Assembly (NCBI RefSeq): GCF_003121705.1
Contig: NZ_PYHR01000002.1
Coordinates: 1,550,001-1,614,000 of the forward strand
DNA: 64,000 bases
Reading direction: 5' to 3'
From: Serinibacter arcticus
GTDB lineage: Bacteria; Actinomycetota; Actinomycetes; Actinomycetales; Beutenbergiaceae
Position 1 is the first letter of the stretch, and each line of letters starts with the position of its first letter. Position numbers and translations under genes: made by a program. This document shows positions 1 to 8,858 of the stretch, in pieces. The notes beneath the pieces were generated by a model, which did no database searches, had not been told where the DNA came from, and was given only the letters and a program-made list of their open reading frames with translations.

Positions 1-177
1 AGCGTTCACGACGATGACGAAGTCGCCGCTGTCGACGTGGGCCGCGTAGGTCGCCTTGTGCTTGCCGCGCAGCAGGTTTGCCACGTGGCTCGCGAGGCGG
101 CCGAGGACGACGTCGGACGCGTCCACGACGTACCAGGTGCGGTCGACGTCGGACGGCTTCGGGGTGAACGTACGCAC
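1..177 (-). CDS. rplM: Large ribosomal subunit protein uL13, N-terminal part (cut by window edge)
   Basis: The first 59 codons of ribosomal protein L13, an early-assembly 23S rRNA-binding protein, are present; the rest lies beyond base 1. The translation opens [11 protein letters not shown] and continues with [16 protein letters not shown] and [16 protein letters not shown], all typical of the family. The GTG at 177-175 is chosen because an AAGG-type ribosome binding site sits about nine bases upstream and the family begins at this point. rpsI would be expected next, outside the window. A strong promoter lies about 240 bases upstream (419-447). Confidence 0.95.
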   Translation of the reverse strand, partial: MRTFTPKPSDVDRTWYVVDASDVVLGRLASHVANLLRGKHKATYAAHVDSGDFVIVVNA

Positions 178-418
178 AGTCGTAGCCTTCGTTTCGCTTG
201 CTGGGGGACCCTGCGGCGTTCCCGGTCCGACGTGAGTCGTGACCCGATCCACCGGCAGTGCCCGGATGGTTGCGGCGTGTGCTTGGTGGCCTGGGGATTC
301 TGCTCCCGTGACCGGCCCCCGCTGCTGACGCCCCGTCCGGGCCGCTGCACCGATCACCGCGTGGTGGTCGGGACCGAGGGCCCTGGAGCGTTGGCGCGCG
401 AACGCACAACGACGATCA

Positions 419-447
419 AGCGTACTGCGGGTGCGAGCTCCCGTCAA
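419..447 (-). promoter_or_regulatory. Promoter of rplM(-rpsI), in the 178-580 gene-free stretch
   Basis: On the minus strand a -35 TTGACG (442-447) and a -10 TACGCT (419-424) are separated by exactly 17 bases. This nearly matches the rpsL and rpoB promoters of this window. It would give rplM a leader of roughly 235 bases. Apart from this promoter and the leader, I see no gene in 178-580. Confidence 0.7.
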
Positions 448-580
448 AACACGGGGTGAATCGACCTTCGACAGGGATCGCTGGACCCGTACGCCCCACC
501 AGTATGGCCCGCGCCGGGCCGTGCTGGCGACCACGGTCGGGGTCCTGGCCATCCCCTGTGGCGAGTGCCACAGTAGGGAG

Positions 581-1012
581 ATGACCGAACGCATCGATCC
601 CGAACAGGCCGCGGAGCAGGACGGCGACCAGCTCAGCGCGGAGGAGACCCTCGACGACGCGCCCGTGGAGGACCCGCTGGACGAGAGCTACTCCCCTCCC
701 GAGCGCGACACCCGCGACCACTGGGGCGAGACCGCCCTGGAGGAGCTGCAGGGCGAGCCCCTCGACCGCCGGCTGGCCCAGGAGGTCCCCGACGTGTGGG
801 ACGGTCCCGGCGACGGACGCGAGTCCGACCGCGCCGGACGGCTGGAGGAGAGCAGCGACGGGCAGTGGCAGCAGGACAACTTCGCGCGGGACGCCGGTGT
901 CGCCGGCGGCGCCGCGAGCGCGGAGGAGGCGGCGATGCACACGATGTCGCTGGACGAGCTCCGCGCGATCGAGGAGCGCGAGGCCCAGGGCCTCGAGCCC
1001 GAGACCGACTGA
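581..1012 (+). CDS. DUF5709-type acidic conserved protein
   Basis: A 143-residue, strongly acidic, soluble protein of unknown function. The segments [20 protein letters not shown] and [14 protein letters not shown] match the conserved core (DEGYSPPERP, SLDQRLAEEEPDV) that I know from DUF5709 actinobacterial proteins; the C-terminal third is Ala/Glu-rich and ends in a short helix ([15 protein letters not shown]). The start at 581 is chosen over the longer frame from 431 because GTAGGGAG lies just before it and the family starts here. No signal peptide or membrane segment is seen. It stands alone between rplM and truA, converging on truA. Function is not known. Confidence 0.8.
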   Translation: MTERIDPEQAAEQDGDQLSAEETLDDAPVEDPLDESYSPPERDTRDHWGETALEELQGEPLDRRLAQEVPDVWDGPGDGRESDRAGRLEESSDGQWQQDNFARDAGVAGGAASAEEAAMHTMSLDELRAIEEREAQGLEPETD

Positions 1013-1052
1013 GACCCGACCCGCACCACCCGCACGATCCCGACGGCGCCGC

Positions 1053-1919
1053 TCACCCCTGGTGGGCGGCGCCGTCGTCGTCCGTCCGCAGCACGCGGAC
1101 CGCCCGCGCCGTCCGCGCCCGGGCCGCGAGCTCGGCATCGGCGGGGTAGCCGACCTCCTCCAGCACGAGGCCGGTGGGCGGTGCGACGGCGACGCCGGAG
1201 TCCCGCCTCCCGGCGAGCAGCACCTCGCGGGGCCAGGCGACCGGGCGACGCCCCTCCCCCACGGCCAGCAGCGCGCCGACGAGCGACCGCACCATCGAGT
1301 GGCAGAACGCGTCGGCCCGCACGCCGACCTCGACCTGACCGTCGCGGCGTCCGACGGTCGCCGCCTGCAGGGTGCGGATCGTCGTCGCCCCGTCGCGAGG
1401 CTTGCAGTACGCGAGGAAGTCGTGCTCGCCGAGCAGTCCCCGGACCGCCTCGTGCATGGCGTCGGCGTCGAGCGGACGGCGGTGGCGCAGCACCCAGGCG
1501 CGGGTCAGCGGGTCGACGTCGGCGCCGTCGTCGATCCGGTACGAGTAGCGCCGCCACAGCGCCGAGAAGCGGGCGTCGAAGCCCGCGGCGGCCGGCGTCG
1601 CCCTCGACACGACGACGTCGGGCGGCAGGACCCCCGCGAGCCGGGTGACGAGCGCCTCCTCCGGCGCGCGATCGCTCCGGCCGGGGACCGCCTCCCACGT
1701 CGCGCGCGGGACGTCGAGGTGGACCACCTGGCCGCGGGCGTGGACGCCTGCGTCCGTCCGCCCGGCGACGGTCAGGGTGACGGGGGTGCGCAGCACGGTG
1801 GCGAGGGCGTCGGAGAGCTCGCCCTGGACGGTCCGGCGGCCGGGCTGGACGGCCCAGCCCGAGAAGCTCGTCCCGTCGTAGGCGACGTCGAGGCGCAGGC
1901 GCAGGTCGTCGTCACTCAC
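1053..1919 (-). CDS. truA: tRNA pseudouridine(38-40) synthase TruA
   Basis: TruA converts uridines 38-40 in the anticodon stem-loop of tRNAs to pseudouridine. The protein is 288 residues, normal for the family. It opens [19 protein letters not shown], then has GRTDAGVHA with the catalytic aspartate at about residue 56, and later [25 protein letters not shown] and a C-terminal [17 protein letters not shown] segment, all family hallmarks. Its GTG start (1919) is preceded six bases upstream by a TAACCT hexamer, suggesting a leaderless message. In many actinobacteria truA lies between rplQ and rplM, as it does here. It is divergent from the ROK gene. Confidence 0.95.
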   Translation of the reverse strand: MSDDDLRLRLDVAYDGTSFSGWAVQPGRRTVQGELSDALATVLRTPVTLTVAGRTDAGVHARGQVVHLDVPRATWEAVPGRSDRAPEEALVTRLAGVLPPDVVVSRATPAAAGFDARFSALWRRYSYRIDDGADVDPLTRAWVLRHRRPLDADAMHEAVRGLLGEHDFLAYCKPRDGATTIRTLQAATVGRRDGQVEVGVRADAFCHSMVRSLVGALLAVGEGRRPVAWPREVLLAGRRDSGVAVAPPTGLVLEEVGYPADAELAARARTARAVRVLRTDDDGAAHQG

Positions 1920-1950
1920 CGGCCGAGGTTATCCCCTAGGTTCGATCGGT
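1920..1950. promoter_or_regulatory. Compact divergent promoter region, truA / ROK kinase
   Basis: Only 31 bases separate the two start codons. A minus-strand -10-like TAACCT (1926-1931) ends six bases before the truA GTG, and a plus-strand -10-like TAGGTT (1937-1942) ends eight bases before the ROK ATG. No Shine-Dalgarno sequence is present on either side, so both genes are probably transcribed as leaderless messages from interlocked promoters. No clear -35 element is seen. Confidence 0.5.
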
Positions 1951-2700
1951 ATGGAGTCGACTCTGGCCGTGGACTGCGGCGGCGGCGGTCTCAAGGCCTC
2001 CGTGCTGGACGCCTCGGGAACGATGCACGCCCCCGCCGTCCGCCGGCCCACGCCCTACCCGTTGCCGCCCGAGCGTCTGCTCGACGAGATCGCGGCGCTG
2101 GCGGCCGGGCTGCCGCCCGCCGACCGCGTCACCGTCGGGATGCCCGGCATGGTGCGGCACGGCGTCGTCGTCGCGACACCGCACTACGTCACCCGCTCGG
2201 GCCCACGCACGCGCGTGGTGCCGGAGCTGCTGCAGGCGTGGTCGGGGTTCGACATGGAGGCGGCGGTCCGCGCCCGCCTGGGGATCCCCGCCATCGTGCT
2301 GAACGACGCGGAGGTGCACGGCTGCGGCGTGGTGTCCGGCACGGGCCTGGAGTTCGTGCTGACGCTCGGCACCGGGCTCGGCAACGCGATCTTCCACGGT
2401 GGCCGGCTCGCCCCGCACCTCGAGCTCAGCCAGGCGCCCGTGCGCTGGGGGCTGACCTACGACGCCTACATCGGGGAGCACGAGCGGCTGCGGCTGGGCG
2501 ATGCGCACTGGTCGCGCCGCGTCAGGCGCGTCGTCGACGCCCTCTCCCCCGTCCTCGCCTGGGACCGCCTCTACCTCGGCGGCGGCAACTCCCGCCGCGT
2601 CACGCCCGCCGTCCTGGAGAAGCTGGGCGACACCGTCGTCGTCGTCCCCAACTCCGCCGGCATCGTCGGCGGCGTGCGGGCCTGGACGCTCACGCGCTGA
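1951..2700 (+). CDS. ROK-family sugar kinase, polyphosphate-glucokinase-like
   Basis: A 249-residue ASKHA-fold kinase. The N-terminal DCGGGGLKASVLD is the phosphate-1 loop of the ROK family, VTVGMPGMV follows, and LTLGTGLGNAIF is the second phosphate-binding motif; LYLGGGNSRRV near the end is the adenosine loop. Length and the lack of the zinc-binding Cys cluster of long ROK kinases point to the polyphosphate/ATP-glucomannokinase branch, which phosphorylates glucose with polyphosphate. The substrate is inference. NDAEVHG supplies the predicted catalytic aspartate. Its last 11 bases overlap the end of the convergent hydrolase gene. Probably leaderless (see 1920-1950). Confidence 0.8.
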   Translation: MESTLAVDCGGGGLKASVLDASGTMHAPAVRRPTPYPLPPERLLDEIAALAAGLPPADRVTVGMPGMVRHGVVVATPHYVTRSGPRTRVVPELLQAWSGFDMEAAVRARLGIPAIVLNDAEVHGCGVVSGTGLEFVLTLGTGLGNAIFHGGRLAPHLELSQAPVRWGLTYDAYIGEHERLRLGDAHWSRRVRRVVDALSPVLAWDRLYLGGGNSRRVTPAVLEKLGDTVVVVPNSAGIVGGVRAWTLTR

Positions 2701-3433
2701 GCGCGTCCAGAAGGGCTCGTCCGTAGGCGCGGGGCCGGTGCAGGCTGACAAGGTGGTTGGCGCGGCGGACCAGCACCCAGGTGGCCGACGGCGCCGCCGC
2801 GCGGAAGGACCGCTCGTCGAGGCGGAAGTGGTCCCACTCCCCGATGACGAACCGCAGCGGCAGCCCGCGCTCCTCGAGCGCGGCGACGTCGGCGAGCGGA
2901 TCAGCGGCGAGCACGGCCCGCAGCGTGGTGGCCTGACCGGCCGAGGCGAGCCCGCCCGCGGCGACGTCGAGTGCGGACGCCGCCCCGACGGCGAGCCTGG
3001 CCGCGCGGTCGCTCAGGAGGTCCGCCCCGCCGCCCGTGGCCGCGATCGCGCGCGACAGCGCGATGAAGCCGCGGTGGGCGGCCCCGCCGGGCCTGGCGGT
3101 GCAGGAGGAGACCACGACGGCGTCGCACGCCCCGCCGCGCGCGGCCCAGTGGAGCGTGACGTACCCGCCGAGCGACAGCCCGACGACGACCACCCGCCCG
3201 GGCGCCCCGGCCACGGCGTCGTCGAGCACCGCCCGCGCGGACTCCAGCGTGAACGGAACGTCCCGACGCGTCCCGTGACCCGGGAGGTCGACGGCGACGG
3301 CCTCGTACCCGCGGGCGGTCAGCAGCTCCACCTGGCGGCGCCACATCGTCGCGGACGTGCGGACGCCGTGCACCAGCACGACGCGGGTGCGCGGGCCGGC
3401 GCCGTCGCGCCGGGCGTCCTCAGGTGCTGCCAC
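2690..3433 (-). CDS. Alpha/beta-fold hydrolase
   Basis: A 247-residue single-domain alpha/beta hydrolase. VVLVHGVRTSATMW is the oxyanion-hole HG motif, VDLPGHG follows, GLSLGG carries the nucleophilic serine, the acid is probably in FVIGEWDHF, and the catalytic histidine is probably in RRANHLVSL. No signal peptide is seen, so it acts in the cytoplasm. The substrate cannot be read from sequence. The GTG start at 3433 has GGGAGG five bases upstream. The gene lies directly after the rplQ terminator and converges with the ROK gene with an 11-base overlap at the 3' ends. Confidence 0.8.
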   Translation of the reverse strand: MAAPEDARRDGAGPRTRVVLVHGVRTSATMWRRQVELLTARGYEAVAVDLPGHGTRRDVPFTLESARAVLDDAVAGAPGRVVVVGLSLGGYVTLHWAARGGACDAVVVSSCTARPGGAAHRGFIALSRAIAATGGGADLLSDRAARLAVGAASALDVAAGGLASAGQATTLRAVLAADPLADVAALEERGLPLRFVIGEWDHFRLDERSFRAAAPSATWVLVRRANHLVSLHRPRAYGRALLDALSA

Positions 3434-3451
3434 GGTCCCTCCCGGGATACG

Positions 3452-3487
3452 ACGAGGCCCGGACCGCAGCAGCGGTCCGGGCCTCGT
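3452..3487 (-). terminator. Terminator after rplQ
   Basis: A perfect 16-base-pair stem (3452-3467 with 3472-3487) with a four-base loop begins seven bases after the rplQ stop codon on the minus strand. No T-run follows, as is common for actinobacterial terminators. It marks the end of the alpha operon. Confidence 0.8.
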
Positions 3488-3493
3488 GGTGGA

Positions 3494-4045
3494 TCACTTG
3501 GAGTCGGCCTCGGCGGCCTTCTCGTCGGTGGTGTCCTCGACGACCTCGTCGGCCGGGGCCTCGGAGTCGGCGGGGGCGTCCTCGACGGTCTCCACGGGCG
3601 CCTCGGCGGCCGGGGCGTCGTCCTTCTTCTTCGCCGCACGCTTCGTGGCGGCCGTGGCCTCCGCGACGGTGGACTGCTTGGGGCTCAGCGGCTCCAGCAC
3701 CAGCTCGATGACCGCCATGGGGGCGTTGTCGCCCTTGCGCGGACCGATCTTCGTGATGCGGGTGTAGCCACCCTGGCGGTCGGCCACGAGGGGCGCGATC
3801 TCCGTGAACAGGACGTGCACGACGCCCTTGTCCTTGATGACGGTCATCACGCGACGACGGGCGGACAGGTCGCCGCGCTTGGCGAACGTGACCATCCGCT
3901 CGGCGAGGGGGCGAAGGCGCTTGGCCTTGGCCTCCGTCGTCGTGATGCGACGGTGCTCGAAGAGCGACGTGGCAAGGTTCGCCAGGATGTGCCGCTCGTG
4001 CGCCGGTCCGCCTCCGAGGCGGGGGCCCTTGGTGGGCGTAGGCAT
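3494..4045 (-). CDS. rplQ: Large ribosomal subunit protein bL17 with acidic C-terminal extension
   Basis: L17 lines the exit-tunnel side of the 50S subunit. Residues 1 to about 120 ([66 protein letters not shown]) are the conserved domain. The protein is 183 residues because a roughly 60-residue Ala/Glu/Asp-rich tail follows; such tails are frequent in Micrococcales L17 but have no assigned role. It is the last gene of the r-protein block, 47 bases after rpoA, and is followed by a strong hairpin. Confidence 0.97.
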   Translation of the reverse strand: MPTPTKGPRLGGGPAHERHILANLATSLFEHRRITTTEAKAKRLRPLAERMVTFAKRGDLSARRRVMTVIKDKGVVHVLFTEIAPLVADRQGGYTRITKIGPRKGDNAPMAVIELVLEPLSPKQSTVAEATAATKRAAKKKDDAPAAEAPVETVEDAPADSEAPADEVVEDTTDEKAAEADSK

Positions 4046-4092
4046 GGTGTCTCCTCGGGTGAGGCCGCGTCAGCGACCTGCAGTTGTGGGTG

Positions 4093-5103
4093 TCAGCTGA
4101 AGTTCGGGTCGAAGTCCACGTCGTCGCCGTCGTAGGCGTCGGCGACGAGGGACGGGTCGAAGTCGGCCGGGCTGTCCTTGAGCGAGAGCCCCAGGCCGGC
4201 GAGCTTCTCCTTGACCTCCACGATCGACTTGGCGCCGAAGTTGCGGATGTCGAGCAGGTCGGCCTCGCTGCGGGCCACGAGCTCACCCACGGTGTGGATG
4301 CCCTCGCGCTTGAGGCAGTTGTACGAGCGGATCGTCAGGTCCAGGTCCTCGATGGGGAGGGCCAGGTCCTGCGCGAGCTCGACGTCGGTCGGCGACGGGC
4401 CGATCTCGATGCCCTCGGCGGCCGTGTTGAGCTCACGGGCCAGGCCGAACAGCTCCACCAGCGTCTTGCCGGCGGACGCGACGGCGTCGCGCGGCGAGAT
4501 CGCGTGCTTCGTCTCGACGTCGACCACCAGGCGGTCGAAGTCGGTGCGCTGCTCGACACGGGTGGCCTCGACCTTGTAGGTCACCTTGAGGACCGGCGAG
4601 TAGATCGAGTCGACCGGGATGCGGCCGATCTCGGTGTCGTACGCCTTGTTCTGCTGGGCGGAGACGTAGCCGCGGCCACGCTCCACGGTCAGCTCGACCT
4701 CGAGCTTGCCCTTGCCGTTCACCGTGGCGATGTGCAGGTCGGGGTTGTGGATCTCCACCCCGGCCGGCGGCGTGATGTCGGCGGCGGTGACGACGCCGGG
4801 TCCCTGCTTGCGCAGGTACATCACCACGGGCTCGTCGTTCTCCGAGGAGACCACGATGTTCTTGATGTTGAGGATGATCTCGGTGACATCCTCCTTCACC
4901 CCGTCCACGGTGGTGAACTCGTGCAGCACACCGTCGATGCGGATGCTGGTGACGGCGGCACCGGGGATCGAGGAGAGCAGCGTGCGACGCATCGAGTTGC
5001 CGAGCGTGTAGCCGAAGCCGGGCTCGAGGGGCTCGATGACGAAGCGCGAGCGGAACTCGTCGACGACCTCTTCGGTCAGGGTGGGGCGCTGTGCGATGAG
5101 CAC
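4093..5103 (-). CDS. rpoA: DNA-directed RNA polymerase subunit alpha
   Basis: The alpha subunit dimerises to seed RNA polymerase assembly and contacts activators and UP elements. The 336 residues hold the N-terminal domain ([20 protein letters not shown], then the beta/beta' contact region) and the C-terminal domain after about residue 240 ([39 protein letters not shown]). The tail is acidic. It is separated from rpsK by 119 bases that contain a strong hairpin, and is followed by rplQ. rpsD, which often lies just before rpoA, is absent. Confidence 0.98.
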   Translation of the reverse strand: MLIAQRPTLTEEVVDEFRSRFVIEPLEPGFGYTLGNSMRRTLLSSIPGAAVTSIRIDGVLHEFTTVDGVKEDVTEIILNIKNIVVSSENDEPVVMYLRKQGPGVVTAADITPPAGVEIHNPDLHIATVNGKGKLEVELTVERGRGYVSAQQNKAYDTEIGRIPVDSIYSPVLKVTYKVEATRVEQRTDFDRLVVDVETKHAISPRDAVASAGKTLVELFGLARELNTAAEGIEIGPSPTDVELAQDLALPIEDLDLTIRSYNCLKREGIHTVGELVARSEADLLDIRNFGAKSIVEVKEKLAGLGLSLKDSPADFDPSLVADAYDGDDVDFDPNFS

Positions 5104-5179
5104 TGGTGGTTCCTTCCTGTGACGTCCGCTATTTGACGTCAGTGGCGGGAGCCGGCGGCGGTGGTGCCACCGGCGTGAG

Positions 5180-5214
5180 GATGCCGGCGGGTGCGCGAGG
5201 CACCCGCCGGCATC
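5180..5214 (-). terminator. Strong hairpin between rpsK and rpoA (terminator or attenuator)
   Basis: A perfect 15-base-pair stem (5180-5194 with 5200-5214) with a five-base loop begins eight bases after the rpsK stop. No T-run follows. Since rpoA and rplQ lack an obvious strong promoter in the remaining 75 bases, it may act as a partial terminator that sets the rpoA:r-protein ratio, or as a processing site. Confidence 0.55.
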
Positions 5215-5222
5215 TCAGGCGA

Positions 5223-5630
5223 TCAGACGCGGCGACGCTTGGGCGGGCGAACGCCGTTGTGAGCCTGGGGCGTCACGTCGGAGATCGAGCCCACCTCGAG
5301 GCCGGTGGCCTGGAGCGAACGGATCGCGGTCTCGCGGCCCGAGCCCGGGCCCTTCACGAAGACGTCGACCTTCTTCATGCCGTGCTCCTGCGCACGACGC
5401 GCGGCAGCCTCGGCAGCGAGCTGCGCGGCGAACGGCGTCGACTTGCGCGAGCCCTTGAAACCGACCTGGCCGGACGAGGCCCAGGCGATCACCGCACCCG
5501 AGGGGTCCGTGATCGACACGATCGTGTTGTTGAACGTCGACTTGATGTACGCGTGACCGTGGGAGACATTCTTCTTCTCCTTGCGGCGCGTCTTGCGTGC
5601 GCCGGAAGCGGCGCGAGTCTTGGGAGGCAT
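5223..5630 (-). CDS. rpsK: Small ribosomal subunit protein uS11
   Basis: S11 sits on the 30S platform near the E-site mRNA. The 135-residue protein has the basic N-terminus, then [59 protein letters not shown] and the C-terminal [12 protein letters not shown], all family signatures. It follows rpsM by 64 bases and is normally autoregulated with the alpha operon; no regulatory structure was recognised here apart from the hairpin downstream. Confidence 0.98.
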   Translation of the reverse strand: MPPKTRAASGARKTRRKEKKNVSHGHAYIKSTFNNTIVSITDPSGAVIAWASSGQVGFKGSRKSTPFAAQLAAEAAARRAQEHGMKKVDVFVKGPGSGRETAIRSLQATGLEVGSISDVTPQAHNGVRPPKRRRV

Positions 5631-5694
5631 CCTGAGTCCTTCGTCGAGGTCGTCGAACCACCGGCCGTCACCCTCACGGGCAACGGCTCAGCGG

Positions 5695-6075
5695 CTACTT
5701 GCGACCGGCCTTCTTCTTGCCGGCCACGGTCCGCTTCGGACCCTTGCGGGTACGCGCGTTCGTCTTCGTGCGCTGTCCGCGCACCGGAAGGCCGCGGCGG
5801 TGCCGAAGACCCTCGTACGAGCCGATCTCGACCTTGCGGCGGATGTCGGCTGCGACCTCGCGGCGAAGATCGCCCTCGGTCTTGTAGTGCGCCTCGATGT
5901 GGTCGCGGAGCTGGACGAGCTCGGTGTCACCGAGCTCGCGCACCCGCAGGTCGGGGCTGATCCCGGTAGCGGCGAGAGTCTCGTCCGCGCGGGTACGGCC
6001 GATGCCGTAGATGTAGGTGAGCGCTACCTCGAGCCGCTTGTCGCGGGGGAGGTCGACGCCGACAAGACGTGCCAT
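5695..6075 (-). CDS. rpsM: Small ribosomal subunit protein uS13
   Basis: S13 forms an intersubunit bridge at the head of the 30S subunit and contacts P-site tRNA. The 126 residues show [21 protein letters not shown], the helix-two-turn-helix [19 protein letters not shown], and the basic tail [22 protein letters not shown] that reaches the decoding region. It follows rpmJ by 153 bases, a stretch with GC-rich repeats but no recognised gene. Confidence 0.98.
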   Translation of the reverse strand: MARLVGVDLPRDKRLEVALTYIYGIGRTRADETLAATGISPDLRVRELGDTELVQLRDHIEAHYKTEGDLRREVAADIRRKVEIGSYEGLRHRRGLPVRGQRTKTNARTRKGPKRTVAGKKKAGRK

Positions 6076-6228
6076 GCGGTGTCTCCGTCGTGCAACCGGA
6101 GGTCGGTCACCTCGTCATCCCCCTGAGGTGGGGGCCCCGGCCTCCGGACCGGGGGGTGCGCTCCGACTTCGCGGAGTGCAGTGACGACGTGCTGGTGGCG
6201 GTGGTGCCACCGGGATGTCGGGGCTGGT

Positions 6229-6342
6229 TCAGCCCTGACGCTGCTTGTGGCGCAGGTTCTCGCAGATCACCATGACGCGACCGTGCCGGCGGATGACCTT
6301 GCACTTGTCGCAGATCGGCTTGACGCTGGGCTTGACCTTCAT
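6229..6342 (-). CDS. rpmJ: Large ribosomal subunit protein bL36
   Basis: A 37-residue zinc-ribbon protein of the 50S subunit. [20 protein letters not shown] followed by [17 protein letters not shown] carries the zinc ligands C11, C14, C27 and H32, so this is the zinc-binding C+ form rather than the zinc-independent paralogue. It lies 58 bases after infA in the usual position before rpsM. Confidence 0.97.
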   Translation of the reverse strand: MKVKPSVKPICDKCKVIRRHGRVMVICENLRHKQRQG

Positions 6343-6400
6343 GAGCGTTCCTTGCCGCCGCGCGCCCTGCGGGGGCGACGGCTTGCGTGAGTGTCGGGTG

Positions 6401-6622
6401 TTACTTGTAGCGGTAGACGATGCGGCCGCGGGACAGGTCGTAGGGCGTGAGCTCGACGACGACCCGGTCCTCGGGGAGGATCCGGATGTAGTTCTGCCGC
6501 ATCTTCCCGGAGATCATGGCGAGCACCTTGTGCCCGTTGCTCAGCTCGACGCGAAACATCGCGTTGGGCAGCGCCTCGACCACGACGCCCTCGATCTCGA
6601 TGACGTTGTCCTTCTTCGCCAT
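6401..6622 (-). CDS. infA: Translation initiation factor IF-1
   Basis: IF-1 binds the A site of the 30S subunit during initiation. This 73-residue single OB-fold protein opens [20 protein letters not shown] and has the conserved [20 protein letters not shown] and GDRV-like [18 protein letters not shown] segments. It follows adk directly because map (methionine aminopeptidase), often placed between the two, is missing. A separate promoter candidate lies at 6766-6795. Confidence 0.98.
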   Translation of the reverse strand: MAKKDNVIEIEGVVVEALPNAMFRVELSNGHKVLAMISGKMRQNYIRILPEDRVVVELTPYDLSRGRIVYRYK

Positions 6623-6765
6623 TGTCCTCCGCTAACTCTCGGTTGTGCCACGCGTGGTGGCGGGGCGCAGCGTCCGTGGATGCACGCTGCTGATGGTGCC
6701 GGCGGCGCGGTGACCCGAGCTGCCGTGCGGGGTCGAGATGCGCGCGAGCGCAGACCCAACGAGAC

Positions 6766-6795
6766 ATCATACGCGATGTCGCGCGGGCCCTCGAC
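6766..6795 (-). promoter_or_regulatory. Candidate promoter of infA-rpmJ-rpsM-rpsK
   Basis: A good -10 TATGAT (6766-6771) preceded after 18 bases by a weak -35 GTCGAG (6790-6795) lies in the 245-base gap after adk. Position and -10 quality support an internal promoter; the -35 is poor. Confidence 0.5.
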
Positions 6796-6867
6796 CACCG
6801 TGGTCGCCCACCGGGGGCGCCGGCGGGCGGACGACGTCGGGCGGGGTCTCCCCCGCCGTCGCGCCGC

Positions 6868-7443
6868 CTAGTTCGTGAGCGAGGCGACGGCCTCGAGGAT
6901 CGACGCCGTGATGGCGTCGAGGTCGCCGGAGCCGGCGACCTGCACGTGGATGCCGCGCGCCGCGTAGGCGTGCGCCAGCGGGGCGGTCTGCTCGGCGTAG
7001 ACGGCGAGGCGACGACGGATGGCCTCGTCGTTGTCGTCGGCCCGACCCTCGGTCGCCGCACGCCTGGTGAGGCGCTCCAGCAGCTCCTCCTCCTCGACGG
7101 CGAGCTCGACGACGCCGTCCAGGGCGACGCCGTGCTCGGCGAGGATCGCGTCGAGCTCGTCCACCTGGGCGGCGTTGCGCGGGTACCCGTCCAGCAGGAA
7201 GCCGCCGGCGGCGTCCTCCTGCGCGAGACGGTCGCGCACCATGTCGTTGGTGACGGCGTCGGGGACCAGCTCGCCGCGGTCGGTGTACGACCGGGCCAGG
7301 TTCCCCAGCTCCGTCCCGCCGGCGATGTTCGCCCGGAAGATGTCGCCCGTGGAGATGGCCGGCACGCCGAGCGCCTCGGCGACGCGTGCCGCCTGGGTGC
7401 CCTTGCCCGAGCCCTGCGGGCCCATGATCACCAGGCGCGTCAC
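6868..7443 (-). CDS. adk: Adenylate kinase (short, LID-less form)
   Basis: Adenylate kinase interconverts ATP + AMP and 2 ADP in the cytoplasm. The 191-residue protein carries the P-loop GPQGSGKGT (residues 8-16), the AMP-binding ISTGDIFRANIAGGTELG, GFLLDGYPRN and the short LID segment RADDNDEAIRRRL without the four-cysteine zinc insert, matching the actinobacterial short form. The GTG at 7443 is chosen because it overlaps the secY stop by four bases (GTGA), a coupling typical of this operon; the long open frame reading back into secY is not coding. Confidence 0.95.
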   Translation of the reverse strand: MTRLVIMGPQGSGKGTQAARVAEALGVPAISTGDIFRANIAGGTELGNLARSYTDRGELVPDAVTNDMVRDRLAQEDAAGGFLLDGYPRNAAQVDELDAILAEHGVALDGVVELAVEEEELLERLTRRAATEGRADDNDEAIRRRLAVYAEQTAPLAHAYAARGIHVQVAGSGDLDAITASILEAVASLTN

Positions 7444-8750
7444 TTGAGGATCCCCTCGTAGTGACGCTGCTGGAGCTGGCTGTCGATCTGCTTCACGGTC
7501 TCGAGCCCGACACCCACGATGATCAGCAGCGACGTGCCGCCGAACGGGATCGACGTCGAAACCCCGAGGAGCACGAAGGCGATGGTCGGGATGAGGGCGA
7601 CGAGGAGCAGGTAGACGGCACCGGCCGACGTCACGCGGTTGACCACGTAGCGCAGGTACTCCGCCGTCGGGCGCCCGGCCCGGTAGCCGGGGACGAAGCC
7701 GCCGTAACGCTTCATGTTGTCGGCGGTCTCGTCCGGGTTGAACGTGATCGACGTGTAGAAGAACGCGAAGAACAGGATCATCAGCGCGAAGATCGCGATG
7801 TAGAGCGGCGCGCCCGGGTCCGCGAGGTTCGCGATGATCCACTGCACCCACGGCTCGGTCTGGTCGCCGAACTGCGCCACCAGCGTCGGGAGCGCGAGGA
7901 TCGAGGACGCGAAGATCACCGGGATCACACCGGCCATGTTGATCTTGATCGGGATGTACGTGCTCGTGCCGCCGTACGTGCGGCGGCCGACCATGCGCTT
8001 GGCGTACTGCACCGGGATGCGGCGCTGCGACTGCTCGACGAACACGACCGCGACGATGAGGACGATGGCGAGCGCGATGACGATCGCGAACTTCGTCAGA
8101 CCGTCCTGCGCCTGCGTGATGCTCCACAGCGCGGCGGGGAAGCTCGCGGCGATGGAGATGAAGATGAGGAGCGACATGCCGTTGCCGACGCCACGCTCGG
8201 TGACGAGCTCGGCGAGCCACATGACGAGGCCCGTGCCGGCGGTCATCGTGAGGATCGTCAGCAGGATCGTCACGACGCTGTCGTCAGCGATGACGGGGCT
8301 CGCCGAGTCGGCTGCGCCGCAACCGCCGAACAGCACGCCGGTGCGGGCCGTGGTGACGATCGTGGTGGCCTGGAGGACCGCCAGGAAGATGGTGAGGTAG
8401 CGCGTGTACTGCGTCAGCTTCGCCGTCCCCGACTGTCCCTCCTTGTGGAGCGCCTCGAAGCGAGGGATGACCACGCGCAGCAGCTGCACGATGATGCTCG
8501 CCGTGATGTACGGCATGATCCCGAGCGCGAACACCGACAGCTGGAGCAGCGCACCGCCCGAGAACAGGTTGATCAGACCGAGGATGTCGTTGTCGGCGGA
8601 CTGCGACACGCAGATCTGGACGTTGCCGTAGTTCACCCCGGGGCTGGGGACGAACGAGCCGAGTCGGAAGATCGCGATGATCCCCATGGTGAACAGCAGC
8701 TTCCGCCGCAGATCGGGCGTGCGGAACGCCTGAGCGAATGCGCCTAGCAC
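7440..8750 (-). CDS. secY: Preprotein translocase channel subunit SecY
   Basis: SecY is the ten-helix pore of the Sec translocon in the cytoplasmic membrane. The 436-residue protein shows the N-terminal FAQAFRTPDLRRKLLFT, the plug region following FVPSPGVNYG, GIMPYITASIIVQLL in helix 2, and the cytoplasmic KRMVGRRTYGGTSTYIPIKI and RAGRPTAEYLRYVVNRVT loops that bind SecA and the ribosome. It overlaps adk by four bases. It ends the spc part of the block after rplO. Confidence 0.98.
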   Translation of the reverse strand: MLGAFAQAFRTPDLRRKLLFTMGIIAIFRLGSFVPSPGVNYGNVQICVSQSADNDILGLINLFSGGALLQLSVFALGIMPYITASIIVQLLRVVIPRFEALHKEGQSGTAKLTQYTRYLTIFLAVLQATTIVTTARTGVLFGGCGAADSASPVIADDSVVTILLTILTMTAGTGLVMWLAELVTERGVGNGMSLLIFISIAASFPAALWSITQAQDGLTKFAIVIALAIVLIVAVVFVEQSQRRIPVQYAKRMVGRRTYGGTSTYIPIKINMAGVIPVIFASSILALPTLVAQFGDQTEPWVQWIIANLADPGAPLYIAIFALMILFFAFFYTSITFNPDETADNMKRYGGFVPGYRAGRPTAEYLRYVVNRVTSAGAVYLLLVALIPTIAFVLLGVSTSIPFGGTSLLIIVGVGLETVKQIDSQLQQRHYEGILK

Positions 8751-8858
8751 TCTTCCTCCAGGTCAAAAGGGGCAGACCCCGCCGCGCGCGCGGGCGCGCG
8801 GGGGCGAGAGACGACAACGGGTGGCGACGTAGAGACTCTACGTCGCCACCCGGTGTGG

